64,000 nucleotides of DNA from JAIOHN01 sp038258185. GTDB lineage: Bacteria; Chloroflexota; Anaerolineae; Aggregatilineales; Phototrophicaceae. Position 1 is the first letter of the stretch. Every line of letters starts with the position of its first letter. The notes below the pieces were generated by a model. It was not told the origin of the DNA and did no database searches. It saw nothing but the letters and a program-made list of their open reading frames with translations. Below, piece by piece: positions 9,140 through 18,443 of this stretch. The stretch lies in assembly GCA_038258185.1 (NCBI GenBank), contig JBBSQD010000005.1, forward strand, positions 1 to 64,000, given 5' to 3'. The position numbers and the translations under genes are program-made.

Positions 9140-9541
9140 ATGCAGCAATCCAAAACTTTTCCAGCGACATTAAAATCAGTATCCGAATTCACTTCGCAGC
9201 TTGAAACCACACTCGATGGATTATCGAACGATTTTCGGGTCACGCTTATATTGGCAGTTCAGGAATTATGCGTCAACATCGTTGAGCATGCTTATGCCGG
9301 TACAGCAGGAATAATCCGGGTTGATATCGACTGGTCAGGCAATACGATTAAACTTATGATGCGGGATCAGGCACCAAACAGGTTTGTACAACCGGATGAA
9401 ATCGCCCTTCCCGACCCCTTAGAACTTTCGGAGGGTGGGTTAGGCCTGTTTATTATTTACCAGACATTTGATCGCATTGATTACAAGCGACTGCCGGACG
9501 GAAATCAGTGGCATTTATCCAAATCTTTAGGGGGACAGTAA
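9140..9541 (+). CDS. RsbW-type anti-sigma regulatory factor (serine/threonine protein kinase)
   Basis: 133 residues with a GHKL ATPase fold: N-box LAVQELCVNIVEHAY, G1-like MMRDQAP and G2 EGGLGLFII. The chosen ATG is preceded by AAGGAAAG and lies 10 bases after the phosphatase stop. In partner-switching systems such kinases phosphorylate STAS proteins and sequester a target. No sigma factor is adjacent, so the target here is open. Confidence 0.85.
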   Translation: MQQSKTFPATLKSVSEFTSQLETTLDGLSNDFRVTLILAVQELCVNIVEHAYAGTAGIIRVDIDWSGNTIKLMMRDQAPNRFVQPDEIALPDPLELSEGGLGLFIIYQTFDRIDYKRLPDGNQWHLSKSLGGQ

Positions 9542-9542
9542 A

Positions 9543-9914
9543 TTGGACGCAAGAGTGCTGGTGATTGACGATGCACGAGTGACACGGCGGGTAGTCAGCC
9601 ATACCCTCAAAGCGATCAACATCGAAGCTGTTGAGGCCGAGAATGGTTTGCAGGCACTCGAACTGGCCGCTCAGGAGGTATTCGACCTGATTATCGTCGA
9701 CATTAACCTGCCCGATATTGATGGCTTTGAAGTCATTGCACGACTTAATGAAATCGCCTTCAGTCGCGATGTGCCTAAAATCATGTTTACGGCCCGGCAC
9801 GAACCACATGATCAGGTCCGCGCCGCCGATATTGGTGCGCTGGGCTTCCTCTACAAACCGTTCAGCACGCAGGAATTACGGGAGTTGGTCGTCAGGCACC
9901 TTTCAGTCCCTTAA
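9543..9914 (+). CDS. Single-domain response regulator (TTG start)
   Basis: 123 residues made only of a receiver domain: VIDDARV acidic pair, phosphoacceptor in DLIIVDINLPDIDGFE, conserved Thr in IMFTARH and Lys in YKPFS. The TTG start is supported by an excellent SD (AGGGGGA), one base after the previous stop. Its 3' end overlaps the convergent hybrid kinase by four bases. It probably receives phosphate from that kinase. Confidence 0.88.
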   Translation: MDARVLVIDDARVTRRVVSHTLKAINIEAVEAENGLQALELAAQEVFDLIIVDINLPDIDGFEVIARLNEIAFSRDVPKIMFTARHEPHDQVRAADIGALGFLYKPFSTQELRELVVRHLSVP

Positions 9915-12900
9915 CCTTTTGTCGGTAGCCACTGCTGTACAGCAAGACGCAATTCTTCAATTGCGAAGGGCTTGCCGATAATCGCGTTCACACCCAATTC
10001 ATAATAGTGCTCTTGCTCGTCTCTCATAACACTGGCTGTGAGCGCAATGATGGGAATATCACGATAGGGTGCGGACGATTCACGAATGAGACGGGTGGCT
10101 TCACGCCCATCCATCACCGGCATTTGCATGTCCATCAGGATAAGGTCATAAGTTTCTTTCATCAGATATTCGAGTACCACCTGACCATTTCCAGCGATAT
10201 CAATCACAGCCCCCATATCTATCAACGCATGGGTGACAAGCCGCACATTGAGGTGATAATCCTCTGCCAGCAGAATGCGTCCCTGATAAGCCACAGGAGA
10301 TACTTCCGAAACGGAAGGGGTATCCTCATTCGCTTCCTGCACTGCCTCACTCGGACTTATATTCACAACAGGCAGACTGAGTGTAAAACCAAATGTGCTG
10401 CCCTCTCCTGGCACACTCGTCAGGTCAATCTGTCCACCCATCGATTCAACCAACTGGCGCGTGATCGCCAGCCCTAAGCCAGTTCCGCCATACTTGCGCG
10501 TGGTCGTGCTATCGGTCTGCACAAAACTTTCAAAAATGCGTTCCTGGTCATCAAGAGCGATTCCGATGCCTGTATCAGCCACTTCAAAGCGCAATTGAAC
10601 GCGCTTTTCGGATCGACTCAACACCTTCATGCCGATTGCTACATGCCCTTGAGCCGTAAACTTGACTGCATTTCCAACCAGATTGACCAATACCTGCCGC
10701 AACCGAGTCGGGTCACCGATCACGTGTGCAGGTACATCATTTTCAATATCCAGCGTAATCGTCACCGGTTTGGATCTTAACTGCGGCGCAAAGCTCATCT
10801 GGACTTCGCTTGCCAGCGAACAGATATCAATGTCATTGGTTTCGAGTACAAACTGCCCAGCATCCAGTTTTGAAAAATCAAGAATGTCATTGATGATATT
10901 GAGCAAATGATGCGCACTGTTAAATGCCTCATCTGCAAATTCCTGCTGATCGGGATCAAGCAGCGTTTCGCGCAGCAGTTCAAGCATGCCGAGAATTCCT
11001 GTCATGGGGGTGCGAATCTCGTGACTCATGTTGGCGACAAACTGCGTGCGTAATCTGGCGGTGCGCAAAGCACTGTCACGCGCCTCGATCAGTAACCGCT
11101 GCGTTTGCTGATCTTCGAGCGCACGAGCATAACTTTCAGCAAAAATGCGGAAAGTCGTTGTTTCCTCTGGCAACCAGGTTCGTGTCGCACGCGTATCTTC
11201 GCAGCCCAGAAAACCTTCAAGGCGCCCATTGGAGTACAAAGGCAGGATCATCACACTCTGTATCGCATCCCGGTGCAGCAGTGCGCGAACCTCATCAGCG
11301 ATGACGCTTATATTTTGCGGTGAGATAATGCCATCCTGGGCAAGGATGGGCAGAAACGTCGGTGCCAGCAGGTCAATCTGCAATCCCTGAAGTTTATCAA
11401 TCTTCGGGTCACCACCGGGGGCGCACCATTCATAGGTGTTATCCAGCAAGCGCTCATTTTCTCGAAAATGGAACACATAAATCCGCGAAACATCCAGCGA
11501 GTGCCCGGTCATTTCCAGGATATTACCCAGTGTGTTTTCAACATCATTGGATTGCGAAAATTGACGAATGATATATTTGTTCAATTCCTCCAGCTGAAAA
11601 AGCTGTTCCCAGCGTTTACGCACACCAAATTCGAGTGTCACATCCCGATAATGCCATAAATGACCCACATCATCATTCCCGATCCTGATCGGGATATAAT
11701 CACGTTCATAAACCTGCCCGGTTATCAGATGAAGCGTATCGCCCAACACGGGTTGGCGGTCACGCAGAATGACCTGAATACGCTCGACAAACTCTTGGGG
11801 GTCAGCAAACAGATGCATACTCTGCTCGGCACTTCTTGAGCAGTCCGTCCCGATTAAATCTTCGGGCGTGGCCATTATCTCAAACATCTCACAAAATGTC
11901 GTATTCACCAGGTCAATATGACGGGTTTCTGATTCGAGTAATATGCCACCCTGAATATTGCTGATGAGGTGCCGCAGGCGAGCCCCCTCATACCGAAGCT
12001 TTTGCTCACTTTGCTTGTTGGAAGAGATATCATGATTAACGGCAACAAACCCAAACGGCTTACCCGTCGAATCGTGGAGCAGGTTGACGGAACTGAGCAT
12101 ATACAGAGCTGTTCCGTCCTGGCGCTTTTGGATCACTTCACCACGCCACCAACCTTGACTGATAACATCTTGTGCCAGCTGTTCACGTATTTGATTGGAC
12201 TCAAAATTTGTCCGCAGTATATCTGATGATAACTTACCGATGACTTCCTCAGCTTGCCAGCCATAGATCCGTTCAGCCGCCCGGTTCCAGCTCTGAATGC
12301 GGAATTGCAGATCTGTTGAGATCACCGCGTCGCTAAGATTCTGCTGCAGGCTGGCGTGATGTTGAAGTTGCTGTTCCTGTTCTTTGCGCACCGTGATGTC
12401 GTGGGTTATACCCACCAGCCCAATCAGCTCACCCTCAAGATTATGCAATGGAACTTTGTTGGAAGAAGCCCAGATAAAACCACCTTTATCACCATATGAC
12501 GATTGCTCATGACCGATAAGCGGCACACCGGTACGGAATATTTCGTCCTCTTCCGCTGCAAACTGACTGGCCATATTTTCCGGAAAGAAATCATAATCCG
12601 TTTTTCCGATAAGCTCATCCGGGGAACTACAACCGCGTGCCCGCGCATGCGCCATATTAGTCAGAATAAAGCGGTGCTGAATATCCTTGATATAGATGAA
12701 GTCCGGCGCCGTATCGATTAAGACACGCAGTAATTTTCTCTCTTCGGCCAACGCATTTTGTTCGCGTTTACGCTCGGAGATGTCCCGAATAAATACACCG
12801 AAAAAATGTTTACCGCCATCACTAAAGGGGATAACTGCCAGTTCGGCAGGGAATTCATCGCGATTATCCCCGCGAATAGCAGTAATCTCCATCCACTCAT

Positions 12901-13174
12901 TCAGATATTGCTGATCGCCCGTTTCTATATGAAGTTTAACATGTCGCTCATAGGAACTCTGCTCCGCTGCTGGAATCATCAATTCAATCAATGATTTACC
13001 GACAACAGCAGCAAGTGAACATCCCAGTACCTGTTCTGCAGCGGGATTCATTTCAATAATCACGCCCTCATTGTCAATGATGACAAAGCTGTACACCATC
13101 GACCGCAGAACGACATGCAGCGCATCGGGTCTGGTATCGAAGAAAGCTATCGGGCGTTTGATATCTGAAGTCAT
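9911..13174 (-). CDS. Hybrid histidine kinase with four PAS domains, GAF and receiver
   Basis: 1087 residues without transmembrane helices, so probably a cytoplasmic sensor. Order: PAS (~20-135), PAS/PAC (~150-265), PAS (~275-390), PAS (~400-510), GAF (~535-690), HisKA with H718 in MSHEIRTPM, HATPase (VNLVGNAVKFT, DTGIGI, GGTGLGLAI) and a C-terminal receiver with D1015 in LILMDMQMPVMDG. It is followed by, and probably co-transcribed with, nothing on its 3' side, but two STAS genes and a membrane protein lie just upstream in the same direction. It likely couples small-molecule or redox sensing to the partner-switching genes. Confidence 0.92.
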   Translation of the reverse strand: MTSDIKRPIAFFDTRPDALHVVLRSMVYSFVIIDNEGVIIEMNPAAEQVLGCSLAAVVGKSLIELMIPAAEQSSYERHVKLHIETGDQQYLNEWMEITAIRGDNRDEFPAELAVIPFSDGGKHFFGVFIRDISERKREQNALAEERKLLRVLIDTAPDFIYIKDIQHRFILTNMAHARARGCSSPDELIGKTDYDFFPENMASQFAAEEDEIFRTGVPLIGHEQSSYGDKGGFIWASSNKVPLHNLEGELIGLVGITHDITVRKEQEQQLQHHASLQQNLSDAVISTDLQFRIQSWNRAAERIYGWQAEEVIGKLSSDILRTNFESNQIREQLAQDVISQGWWRGEVIQKRQDGTALYMLSSVNLLHDSTGKPFGFVAVNHDISSNKQSEQKLRYEGARLRHLISNIQGGILLESETRHIDLVNTTFCEMFEIMATPEDLIGTDCSRSAEQSMHLFADPQEFVERIQVILRDRQPVLGDTLHLITGQVYERDYIPIRIGNDDVGHLWHYRDVTLEFGVRKRWEQLFQLEELNKYIIRQFSQSNDVENTLGNILEMTGHSLDVSRIYVFHFRENERLLDNTYEWCAPGGDPKIDKLQGLQIDLLAPTFLPILAQDGIISPQNISVIADEVRALLHRDAIQSVMILPLYSNGRLEGFLGCEDTRATRTWLPEETTTFRIFAESYARALEDQQTQRLLIEARDSALRTARLRTQFVANMSHEIRTPMTGILGMLELLRETLLDPDQQEFADEAFNSAHHLLNIINDILDFSKLDAGQFVLETNDIDICSLASEVQMSFAPQLRSKPVTITLDIENDVPAHVIGDPTRLRQVLVNLVGNAVKFTAQGHVAIGMKVLSRSEKRVQLRFEVADTGIGIALDDQERIFESFVQTDSTTTRKYGGTGLGLAITRQLVESMGGQIDLTSVPGEGSTFGFTLSLPVVNISPSEAVQEANEDTPSVSEVSPVAYQGRILLAEDYHLNVRLVTHALIDMGAVIDIAGNGQVVLEYLMKETYDLILMDMQMPVMDGREATRLIRESSAPYRDIPIIALTASVMRDEQEHYYELGVNAIIGKPFAIEELRLAVQQWLPTKG

Positions 13175-13190
13175 GGGTTGTTATCTCAAT

Positions 13191-13529
13191 TTAGAAGCTT
13201 TGCAAAGCCTCATAGGTCGTGTTGGTAATTTTAAAAACCTGATCAAACCGTGTCAGCGCCAGGATACGATAGGCATCCGCATCGGACGGTGCTACCAGGA
13301 CGACATCGCCGCCGTTTTGGCGCGTGCGTTTTAAGAGGGATACCAGCGCGGATAAACCAGCGCTGTCCATAAACGTGAGGCTACTCAGATCAACCACAAA
13401 GTTCCCGGCTCCCTCCGCCAGTAATTCTTCCTGCTTTTCGCGCAGTGCCACAACCGTAAAGGCTTCCAGTTTTCCAGTTAGTGTGATGACATTCACCCCA
13501 ACAATATGTTTCTGTACTGAGATTTCCAT
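13191..13529 (-). CDS. STAS-domain anti-anti-sigma factor (SpoIIAA/RsbV-like)
   Basis: 112 residues with the STAS signature VVDLSSLTFMDSAGLSALV; the Ser after the Asp is the usual phosphorylation site. It lies 16 bases upstream of the hybrid kinase and 2 bases downstream of a paralogous STAS gene. A likely substrate of the RsbW-type kinase and the SpoIIE phosphatase encoded about 4 kb away. Confidence 0.88.
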   Translation of the reverse strand: MEISVQKHIVGVNVITLTGKLEAFTVVALREKQEELLAEGAGNFVVDLSSLTFMDSAGLSALVSLLKRTRQNGGDVVLVAPSDADAYRILALTRFDQVFKITNTTYEALQSF

Positions 13530-13531
13530 TG

Positions 13532-13879
13532 TTAATTACCCTCGTCTTTTTTTGCGAAATTTTGTAATGCGGTCTTTTGATCAGCAAAAATAGTAAATGC
13601 CTTATCCAGTTGAGTTAATTCAAAGATAATCTGGACTGCCTGCTGCAAGTTACACAGATACAGTTCACCCTCATTCTGGCGACAGCGCTTCAGGCACTTG
13701 ACAAGTGTTGCCAGACCCGATGAATCGACAAAACCCACACCGCTTAAATTGATCACCATATTCCTGGCATCCGGGTTGGCCGCCAGCCATTGAGTCATAG
13801 CCGGGACTTCGTACGCGTCAAAGCGGCCATCAAACTCCAGAATGTCGATACCATTTTCGGAACGTGCGTGAATATCCAT
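13532..13879 (-). CDS. STAS-domain anti-anti-sigma factor, second copy
   Basis: 115 residues. MVINLSGVGFVDSSGLATLVKCLKRCRQNEGEL is the STAS core with the phosphorylatable Ser in VDSSG. Clearly paralogous to the downstream STAS gene. Its start touches the stop of the upstream membrane-protein gene, suggesting translational coupling. Confidence 0.87.
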   Translation of the reverse strand: MDIHARSENGIDILEFDGRFDAYEVPAMTQWLAANPDARNMVINLSGVGFVDSSGLATLVKCLKRCRQNEGELYLCNLQQAVQIIFELTQLDKAFTIFADQKTALQNFAKKDEGN

Positions 13880-14259
13880 TATGTAACCTCCTGCAAGGCC
13901 TGACGTGGAGCAAATTCGTTATTAGAAACCAGCCCTCCACCCAGATTTGCGCTTTGAAAATCCAGATTTGTTCGGAATTCATAGTTGCGACTTGTATCCA
14001 TTTTGGTGGGAATGACGGCCATCAGGTCCATGTCATCATCCTGTGTCTGAAGTAATTCCTCATCCTGGTCAGTCCAGCGTCCACCAGATTGGCGGTAGTC
14101 CAGACGATACAGATGGGAGAAGTCTTTATAACAGGGAAGACCCCACGGTGTCAGAGTATCACCGTAGAGAAGTAAAAAAGCTGCCGCGTTGAGTGTGATG
14201 TAGGCTACGAGTGCGATCAGGAGGGATTGCCCGAGGAACCGAAGTGATGTGGCTTTCAT
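13879..14259 (-). CDS. Unknown single-pass membrane protein
   Basis: 126 residues. One N-terminal hydrophobic segment (LLIALVAYITLNAAAFLLLYG) is followed by a ~90-residue polar tail rich in D, Q and N (DQDEELLQTQDDDMDLMAV). No known domain recognised. Its position at the head of the STAS-STAS-hybrid kinase unit, with overlapping ends, suggests a role in the same signalling module, perhaps as membrane anchor or extracytoplasmic sensor. Confidence 0.6.
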   Translation of the reverse strand: MKATSLRFLGQSLLIALVAYITLNAAAFLLLYGDTLTPWGLPCYKDFSHLYRLDYRQSGGRWTDQDEELLQTQDDDMDLMAVIPTKMDTSRNYEFRTNLDFQSANLGGGLVSNNEFAPRQALQEVT

Positions 14260-14487
14260 AGCCAGTATTTCCTAAATTACGTTAATATAACTATACTTTT
14301 GGATTGAAGGTGCGAAGCTTTAGATTTATGAATTATCACGAAAGTTTGCGCAAAGTTTCAAAAGAAGTACGAGGATCTAACTTGGATACACGACAATCCT
14401 GACCAGAAATTGAACCTCATCATCCACGCCTTCTCGTCAGAAAACAGGCATACAAAGCTGATTTCGGTAACCATTCAGAAAACACTT

Positions 14488-14514
14488 CGCGTCGGCTTAT
14501 TGACCGCCAACGCG
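14488..14514 (-). terminator. Probable terminator of the large sugar operon
   Basis: On the minus strand CGCGTTGGC pairs with GCCGACGCG (one G-T wobble) around a 9-nt loop, followed by GTTTTCT. It lies about 55 bases beyond the stop of the last operon gene. The rest of 14260-14569 holds the leader of the membrane-protein gene and nothing else recognised. Confidence 0.5.
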
Positions 14515-14569
14515 AGCATTTTGTGGATTATTCAGTCGTCGGGGACATACAGATTATCACGCTGAACAG

Positions 14570-15355
14570 TTATTGTGTTGCGGTAATGCCACCGTCCAGA
14601 TACAGTGTTTGACCGGTGATAAAGTTGGAAGCGCCCGAAACACAAAATAACACCGCCTGCATCACCTCTTCCGGTTCTGCCACTCGCCCCAATGGGATGC
14701 GATCCGTCAGCGCGCCATAGAATTCAGGGTCGGAGAGCATCACGGCGACCTGCTCAGTGCGCACAAATGTGGGAGCAACCACATTCACATTGATGTGATG
14801 CGGCGCCCACTCCGCCGCAAGCTGCTTACACATCGTCCCCAGTCCACCTTTTGCCGCACAATAAGCCGCGTAGCCCCGCCCGCGTAATCCCAGCAGCGTC
14901 CGCACAGAGCCGAGATGCACCTGCTTGCCGCCCGCCCCTGCCGCGATCATATGTCTGGCCGAAGCCTGCGCCAGAAACAGCGCCGCTTTCAGATTCGCCG
15001 TATAGACGAAATCGAAATTTTCTTCGGTAATGTCTTCAGCCTTTTCTTCCCGGTTCAATCCTACGCAATTCACCAGAATATCAATTCGGCCAAAATGCGC
15101 GGCAACCGCATCCGTCATGGATCGAATTTCCGCCACTGAGGTGGCTTCAAACGGCACGGCGAAAGCGCTGTAGCCTTCCTCATTCAGCGTAGTCGCCAAT
15201 GCCTGTGCGCGATCAGCATCATGCCCGGCGATACCAATCTGTGCGCCAGCGGACGCCAATCCACGGCATACCGCCTCGCCAATTCCCCCATATCCACCCG
15301 GCACGAGTGCGACTTTACCTTCCAGCCCGAAAACTTCATTAAGAAATGCCGTCAT
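14570..15355 (-). CDS. SDR family oxidoreductase (sugar/polyol dehydrogenase type)
   Basis: 261 residues from ATG at 15355, chosen because AAGGACGGAAG precedes it and MTAFLNEVFGLEGKVALV is the usual SDR beginning. A longer frame would run into the upstream gene. The cofactor loop is PGGYGGIG in place of the usual TGGxxGIG. It also has NCVG, catalytic Tyr/Lys in YAAYCAAKGG, and the C-terminus ITGQTLYLDGG. Probably an NAD(P)-dependent polyol or keto-sugar dehydrogenase. Last gene of the ten-gene operon. Confidence 0.87.
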   Translation of the reverse strand: MTAFLNEVFGLEGKVALVPGGYGGIGEAVCRGLASAGAQIGIAGHDADRAQALATTLNEEGYSAFAVPFEATSVAEIRSMTDAVAAHFGRIDILVNCVGLNREEKAEDITEENFDFVYTANLKAALFLAQASARHMIAAGAGGKQVHLGSVRTLLGLRGRGYAAYCAAKGGLGTMCKQLAAEWAPHHINVNVVAPTFVRTEQVAVMLSDPEFYGALTDRIPLGRVAEPEEVMQAVLFCVSGASNFITGQTLYLDGGITATQ

Positions 15356-15398
15356 GGTGCTTCCGTCCTTTGCTCTGTGACCCGTCTGCGATGACGGC

Positions 15399-16433
15399 TT
15401 AATTTCGAAAATGCGACGCGACCTGTTCGCTGAATAACCGTAGACCACCCTCGTTCGGTGCATCGACAAACCACAGCATAAAATGCGTGAATCCCATATT
15501 TACATAGCGCTGAATTTGCGCGCTTACGTCTGTCGGTGTGCCGATCAGCCATGTGTCCGTCAAAATCGCTGGCAGCGAGTCAGTCGCCCCCGACAGAAAA
15601 TCATGCAGGTCTGCATCATCAGGCATTGATGCACCCGACGGGGTGTGGTCCAGCATAGTTTGCAATGTTTGGCGCAGTTCGGCGATATCCGGCGCGATTA
15701 ATATCTGAATTTCGAGACTTTTTTCAAGGGTGTCATAATCCCGCCCCACTGCCATACACGCCGACTGCAAATCTGTGAGTCGTTGGCGCAATTGATCAAT
15801 CGGCACCGGAACTGAATTCCAGCCATCACCATGCTGCGCACAGGCGGCCAGTGTGGCGGGGTGCGCTTCGCCAAACCATATCGGCGGTGTTTGTATGGGA
15901 TGAGGCGCACAGACCGCATCCGTAATCTGATAATACTGACCTGCATAGCTTACTGGCGCGTCTTCTGTGGATTGCCATAGAAGTTGTGTCAGTTCCAGTC
16001 CTTCCAGCAGCATCTCTACACGTTCTTCCATCGAGTCTGGATAGGTCAGCCCATAAGCCTGATGCTCACCCGGGCGTGTTCCCGTATCAATGAAATAGAT
16101 GAAGCGCCCCCCGCTAATCTGATCGAGCGTAGCGATCATTTTGGCGCTGACTGCTGGATTCCGAAAGAAATGCGCCTGATGAATAAGCCCCAGTTTCGCC
16201 TGCTGTGTAGAACCGGCCAATGCTGCCAGTGTCGTCCAGCCTTCCAGAACCGCCTGATCTTTCCCCAGCATCAGATGGTCGGCCACCCACAGCGAATCAT
16301 AGCCTAATGCATCGGCAGCGCGCGCCAGATTCAGAGCGGCCTGCACATCCAGTTCAGCGAAATTCGGTGTGCGGAACAGATGTCCGCCCGGCAGAGCAAA
16401 AATCGGTACACAGAAGCCAAATTGAATCTTCAT
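15399..16433 (-). CDS. LLM-class flavin-dependent oxidoreductase (luciferase-like)
   Basis: 344 residues. Typical features are DALGYDSLWVADHLML, a TIM-barrel flow of conserved segments (KLGLIHQAHFFRNPA, GGRFIYFIDTG) and a C-terminal WLIGTPTDVSAQIQRY. Family members use FMNH2 or F420 for oxygenation or hydride transfer. An enzyme of this type inside a sugar-acid operon is unusual: candidate reactions are desulfonation of a sulfo-sugar or oxidation of a sugar by F420. No flavin reductase is encoded nearby. Starts four bases inside the upstream gene. Confidence 0.85.
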   Translation of the reverse strand: MKIQFGFCVPIFALPGGHLFRTPNFAELDVQAALNLARAADALGYDSLWVADHLMLGKDQAVLEGWTTLAALAGSTQQAKLGLIHQAHFFRNPAVSAKMIATLDQISGGRFIYFIDTGTRPGEHQAYGLTYPDSMEERVEMLLEGLELTQLLWQSTEDAPVSYAGQYYQITDAVCAPHPIQTPPIWFGEAHPATLAACAQHGDGWNSVPVPIDQLRQRLTDLQSACMAVGRDYDTLEKSLEIQILIAPDIAELRQTLQTMLDHTPSGASMPDDADLHDFLSGATDSLPAILTDTWLIGTPTDVSAQIQRYVNMGFTHFMLWFVDAPNEGGLRLFSEQVASHFRN

Positions 16434-17503
16434 CGCCCAACCTCATATTCAATTGGCTCATCGTGCAGCACATGCAGCACATTGTTCCAGATACCCAGCG
16501 AATCACGCACGTGCGTCCAGTGACCCTGCCATGCCGAATGCGGCGTAATGGTCACATTTGCGCTGAGATCAGTATGCAATTCATGCAGCGGATCATCGGC
16601 AGGCAGCGGTTCTTCATAAAACACATCGAGCGCAGCGCCACCGATAGCGCGATTTTGCAACGCCAGAATCAGCGCGCCCTGATCCATCAGTTTGCCACGC
16701 GCCGTATTGACAAACAGCGCCGTGGGTTTCATCATGCCGATCTCACGTTCACCAACAATTTTATACGTTTCCGGCTTAATCGGAATTTGGATACTCAGAA
16801 TATCTGACTGCTGCCACAGAGCATCCCATTCAACATATTCGATGCCATACTCAGCTTCCAATTCGGTAAAGCGATGCATATCCCAGTAGATAACTTTCAT
16901 GCCAAACGCCTGCGCATAACGTGCCATCGGGCGGGCAATCTCGCCAAAACCGAGCAGGCCCAACGTCTGATCACAGGCCAGCGCGATGCGAAAAGGGGTC
17001 AGGTTGCCCCAGCCATTTTCGACATAACCGCGTTGCTCCATATAAACCCGCTGCTGCGGTAACTGCTTGAGGTGATTGAGAATTAAAGCCCAGTTATGTT
17101 CCGCAACAGCCAGATAATTCACCAGCGGTGTGGCCGCGCAGGGAATGCCCATCTGACGTGCGGTAGCCAGTGGCAAACCGCGATAATCCAGGCCGAGATG
17201 CTGCAACAGACGCACATGCTCACCTTTTACCAGCACCTCACCGGGCAGAATTTCCTTGTGAATGACCACGAAATCTGCATCCGGGATATACTGCGCAACT
17301 TCGTCCAGCGTTTTGCATTGATGCAGCATAACATCATAACCAGCAAACAGTTCATCGAATGTTGGCGCTGCGGATAGTGCTGCCGGATCATCCAAGGGCA
17401 GCCGTTCACCTAGCTGATGACCACCTTTATCCTCATCAGCGCGCACACCCCACAGCGTATTGCCGATATTATCCCACACGACAATCGTTAGTTTCTCGCC
17501 CAT
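16430..17503 (-). CDS. D-2-hydroxyacid dehydrogenase family protein
   Basis: 357 residues. Rossmann motif GLLGFGEIARPMARYAQAFG; catalytic Arg in NTARGKLMD; Glu in FYEEPLP; catalytic His in ITPHSAWQG. Probably interconverts a 2-hydroxy acid and a 2-keto acid with NAD(P)H. Overlaps the LLM gene by four bases and follows the isomerase gene by ten. Confidence 0.88.
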   Translation of the reverse strand: MGEKLTIVVWDNIGNTLWGVRADEDKGGHQLGERLPLDDPAALSAAPTFDELFAGYDVMLHQCKTLDEVAQYIPDADFVVIHKEILPGEVLVKGEHVRLLQHLGLDYRGLPLATARQMGIPCAATPLVNYLAVAEHNWALILNHLKQLPQQRVYMEQRGYVENGWGNLTPFRIALACDQTLGLLGFGEIARPMARYAQAFGMKVIYWDMHRFTELEAEYGIEYVEWDALWQQSDILSIQIPIKPETYKIVGEREIGMMKPTALFVNTARGKLMDQGALILALQNRAIGGAALDVFYEEPLPADDPLHELHTDLSANVTITPHSAWQGHWTHVRDSLGIWNNVLHVLHDEPIEYEVGR

Positions 17504-17513
17504 AGTGGCCGCC

Positions 17514-18443
17514 CTATGCTCTTAGCTGTTGCCAGGCGCGGCTAAAGGTACGCTTGCCATTAGCGAGAATCGCTTCTGGGCTTTCATCAGGAAATGCGCG
17601 TAATTCCATCGACAGAATCGGCGTAATGCCCAGGCGTTCACGGGCGCGTGACCAGTAATCAACCTCATCCAGTTGACGCAAAAACTCGACCACTTCTGGC
17701 AGGTCATTATGCCCCAGCGGATGCCCGAAGCGCGGATGAAAATCACCATAAAGCGCTGAATCCGCGTGATCGCTGACACAGTTGCCAATATGCGCGTGAA
17801 TCAGATGTGGCGCGGCGGTTTTCAGAGCATGCTCAGACGTTTCCCCCAGCAGCGGCAAATGGCTGAGATCAATCGTCAGGCCAAAATTAGCGCGATCAAC
17901 CGCATCAGCCAGCGCAACAACTTCGGTGGTCGGGCCGATCAAACGTTTCTTTTCAATCTCACGATCAAAGTTCTCAAACGTGATATGCAGCAGGCGCTTC
18001 TTCGATTGAGCGGCGGCATAATCACACAATGCCTGAATATCTTCAACCAGACGTGCTGTGGCGGCCTCACGGTCATCACTATCGCGCGGGCCAGTGATCA
18101 TCGCCAGGGGCGCATCGAAATAAATCGCTTCGTCCAGCAGCTCTTTGAGCCGATTCAGCGCAAAGGCGCGCCGGTCTGGGTCAGCGTCAGCAATTCCCAG
18201 ATCTTCAACGATGATCGGGAGAATAGGCAGATGTACCACTTGAATCTGCGCCGAGGCCAGCAAATCCCGCGCCTGCTGGCGGATTGCCGGGTCCTTAATC
18301 GGGCTGATCTCAATGGCGCCGAAATCAGCATCATTAATAATAGTCGGCAGGGTTTCCATGATCGGGCCTTCTCCAGCCCGGCACGCAAAGTACACCAATG
18401 GATGTACAACACCAAAATCCATATCATTTGACCAGTTTGTCAT
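17514..18443 (-). CDS. Sugar phosphate isomerase/epimerase family protein (TIM barrel)
   Basis: 309 residues of the xylose-isomerase-like AP endonuclease 2 fold. Candidate metal ligands: ITFENFD (Glu), LTIDLSHLPL (Asp/His), LIHAHIGN (His) and LSMELRAF (Glu). Similar to IolE/IolH-type proteins. ATGA overlap with the upstream oxidoreductase gene and a GAGG SD support the start. Probably isomerises or epimerises the keto-sugar made by the Gfo/Idh/MocA enzyme. Confidence 0.83.
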   Translation of the reverse strand: MTNWSNDMDFGVVHPLVYFACRAGEGPIMETLPTIINDADFGAIEISPIKDPAIRQQARDLLASAQIQVVHLPILPIIVEDLGIADADPDRRAFALNRLKELLDEAIYFDAPLAMITGPRDSDDREAATARLVEDIQALCDYAAAQSKKRLLHITFENFDREIEKKRLIGPTTEVVALADAVDRANFGLTIDLSHLPLLGETSEHALKTAAPHLIHAHIGNCVSDHADSALYGDFHPRFGHPLGHNDLPEVVEFLRQLDEVDYWSRARERLGITPILSMELRAFPDESPEAILANGKRTFSRAWQQLRA

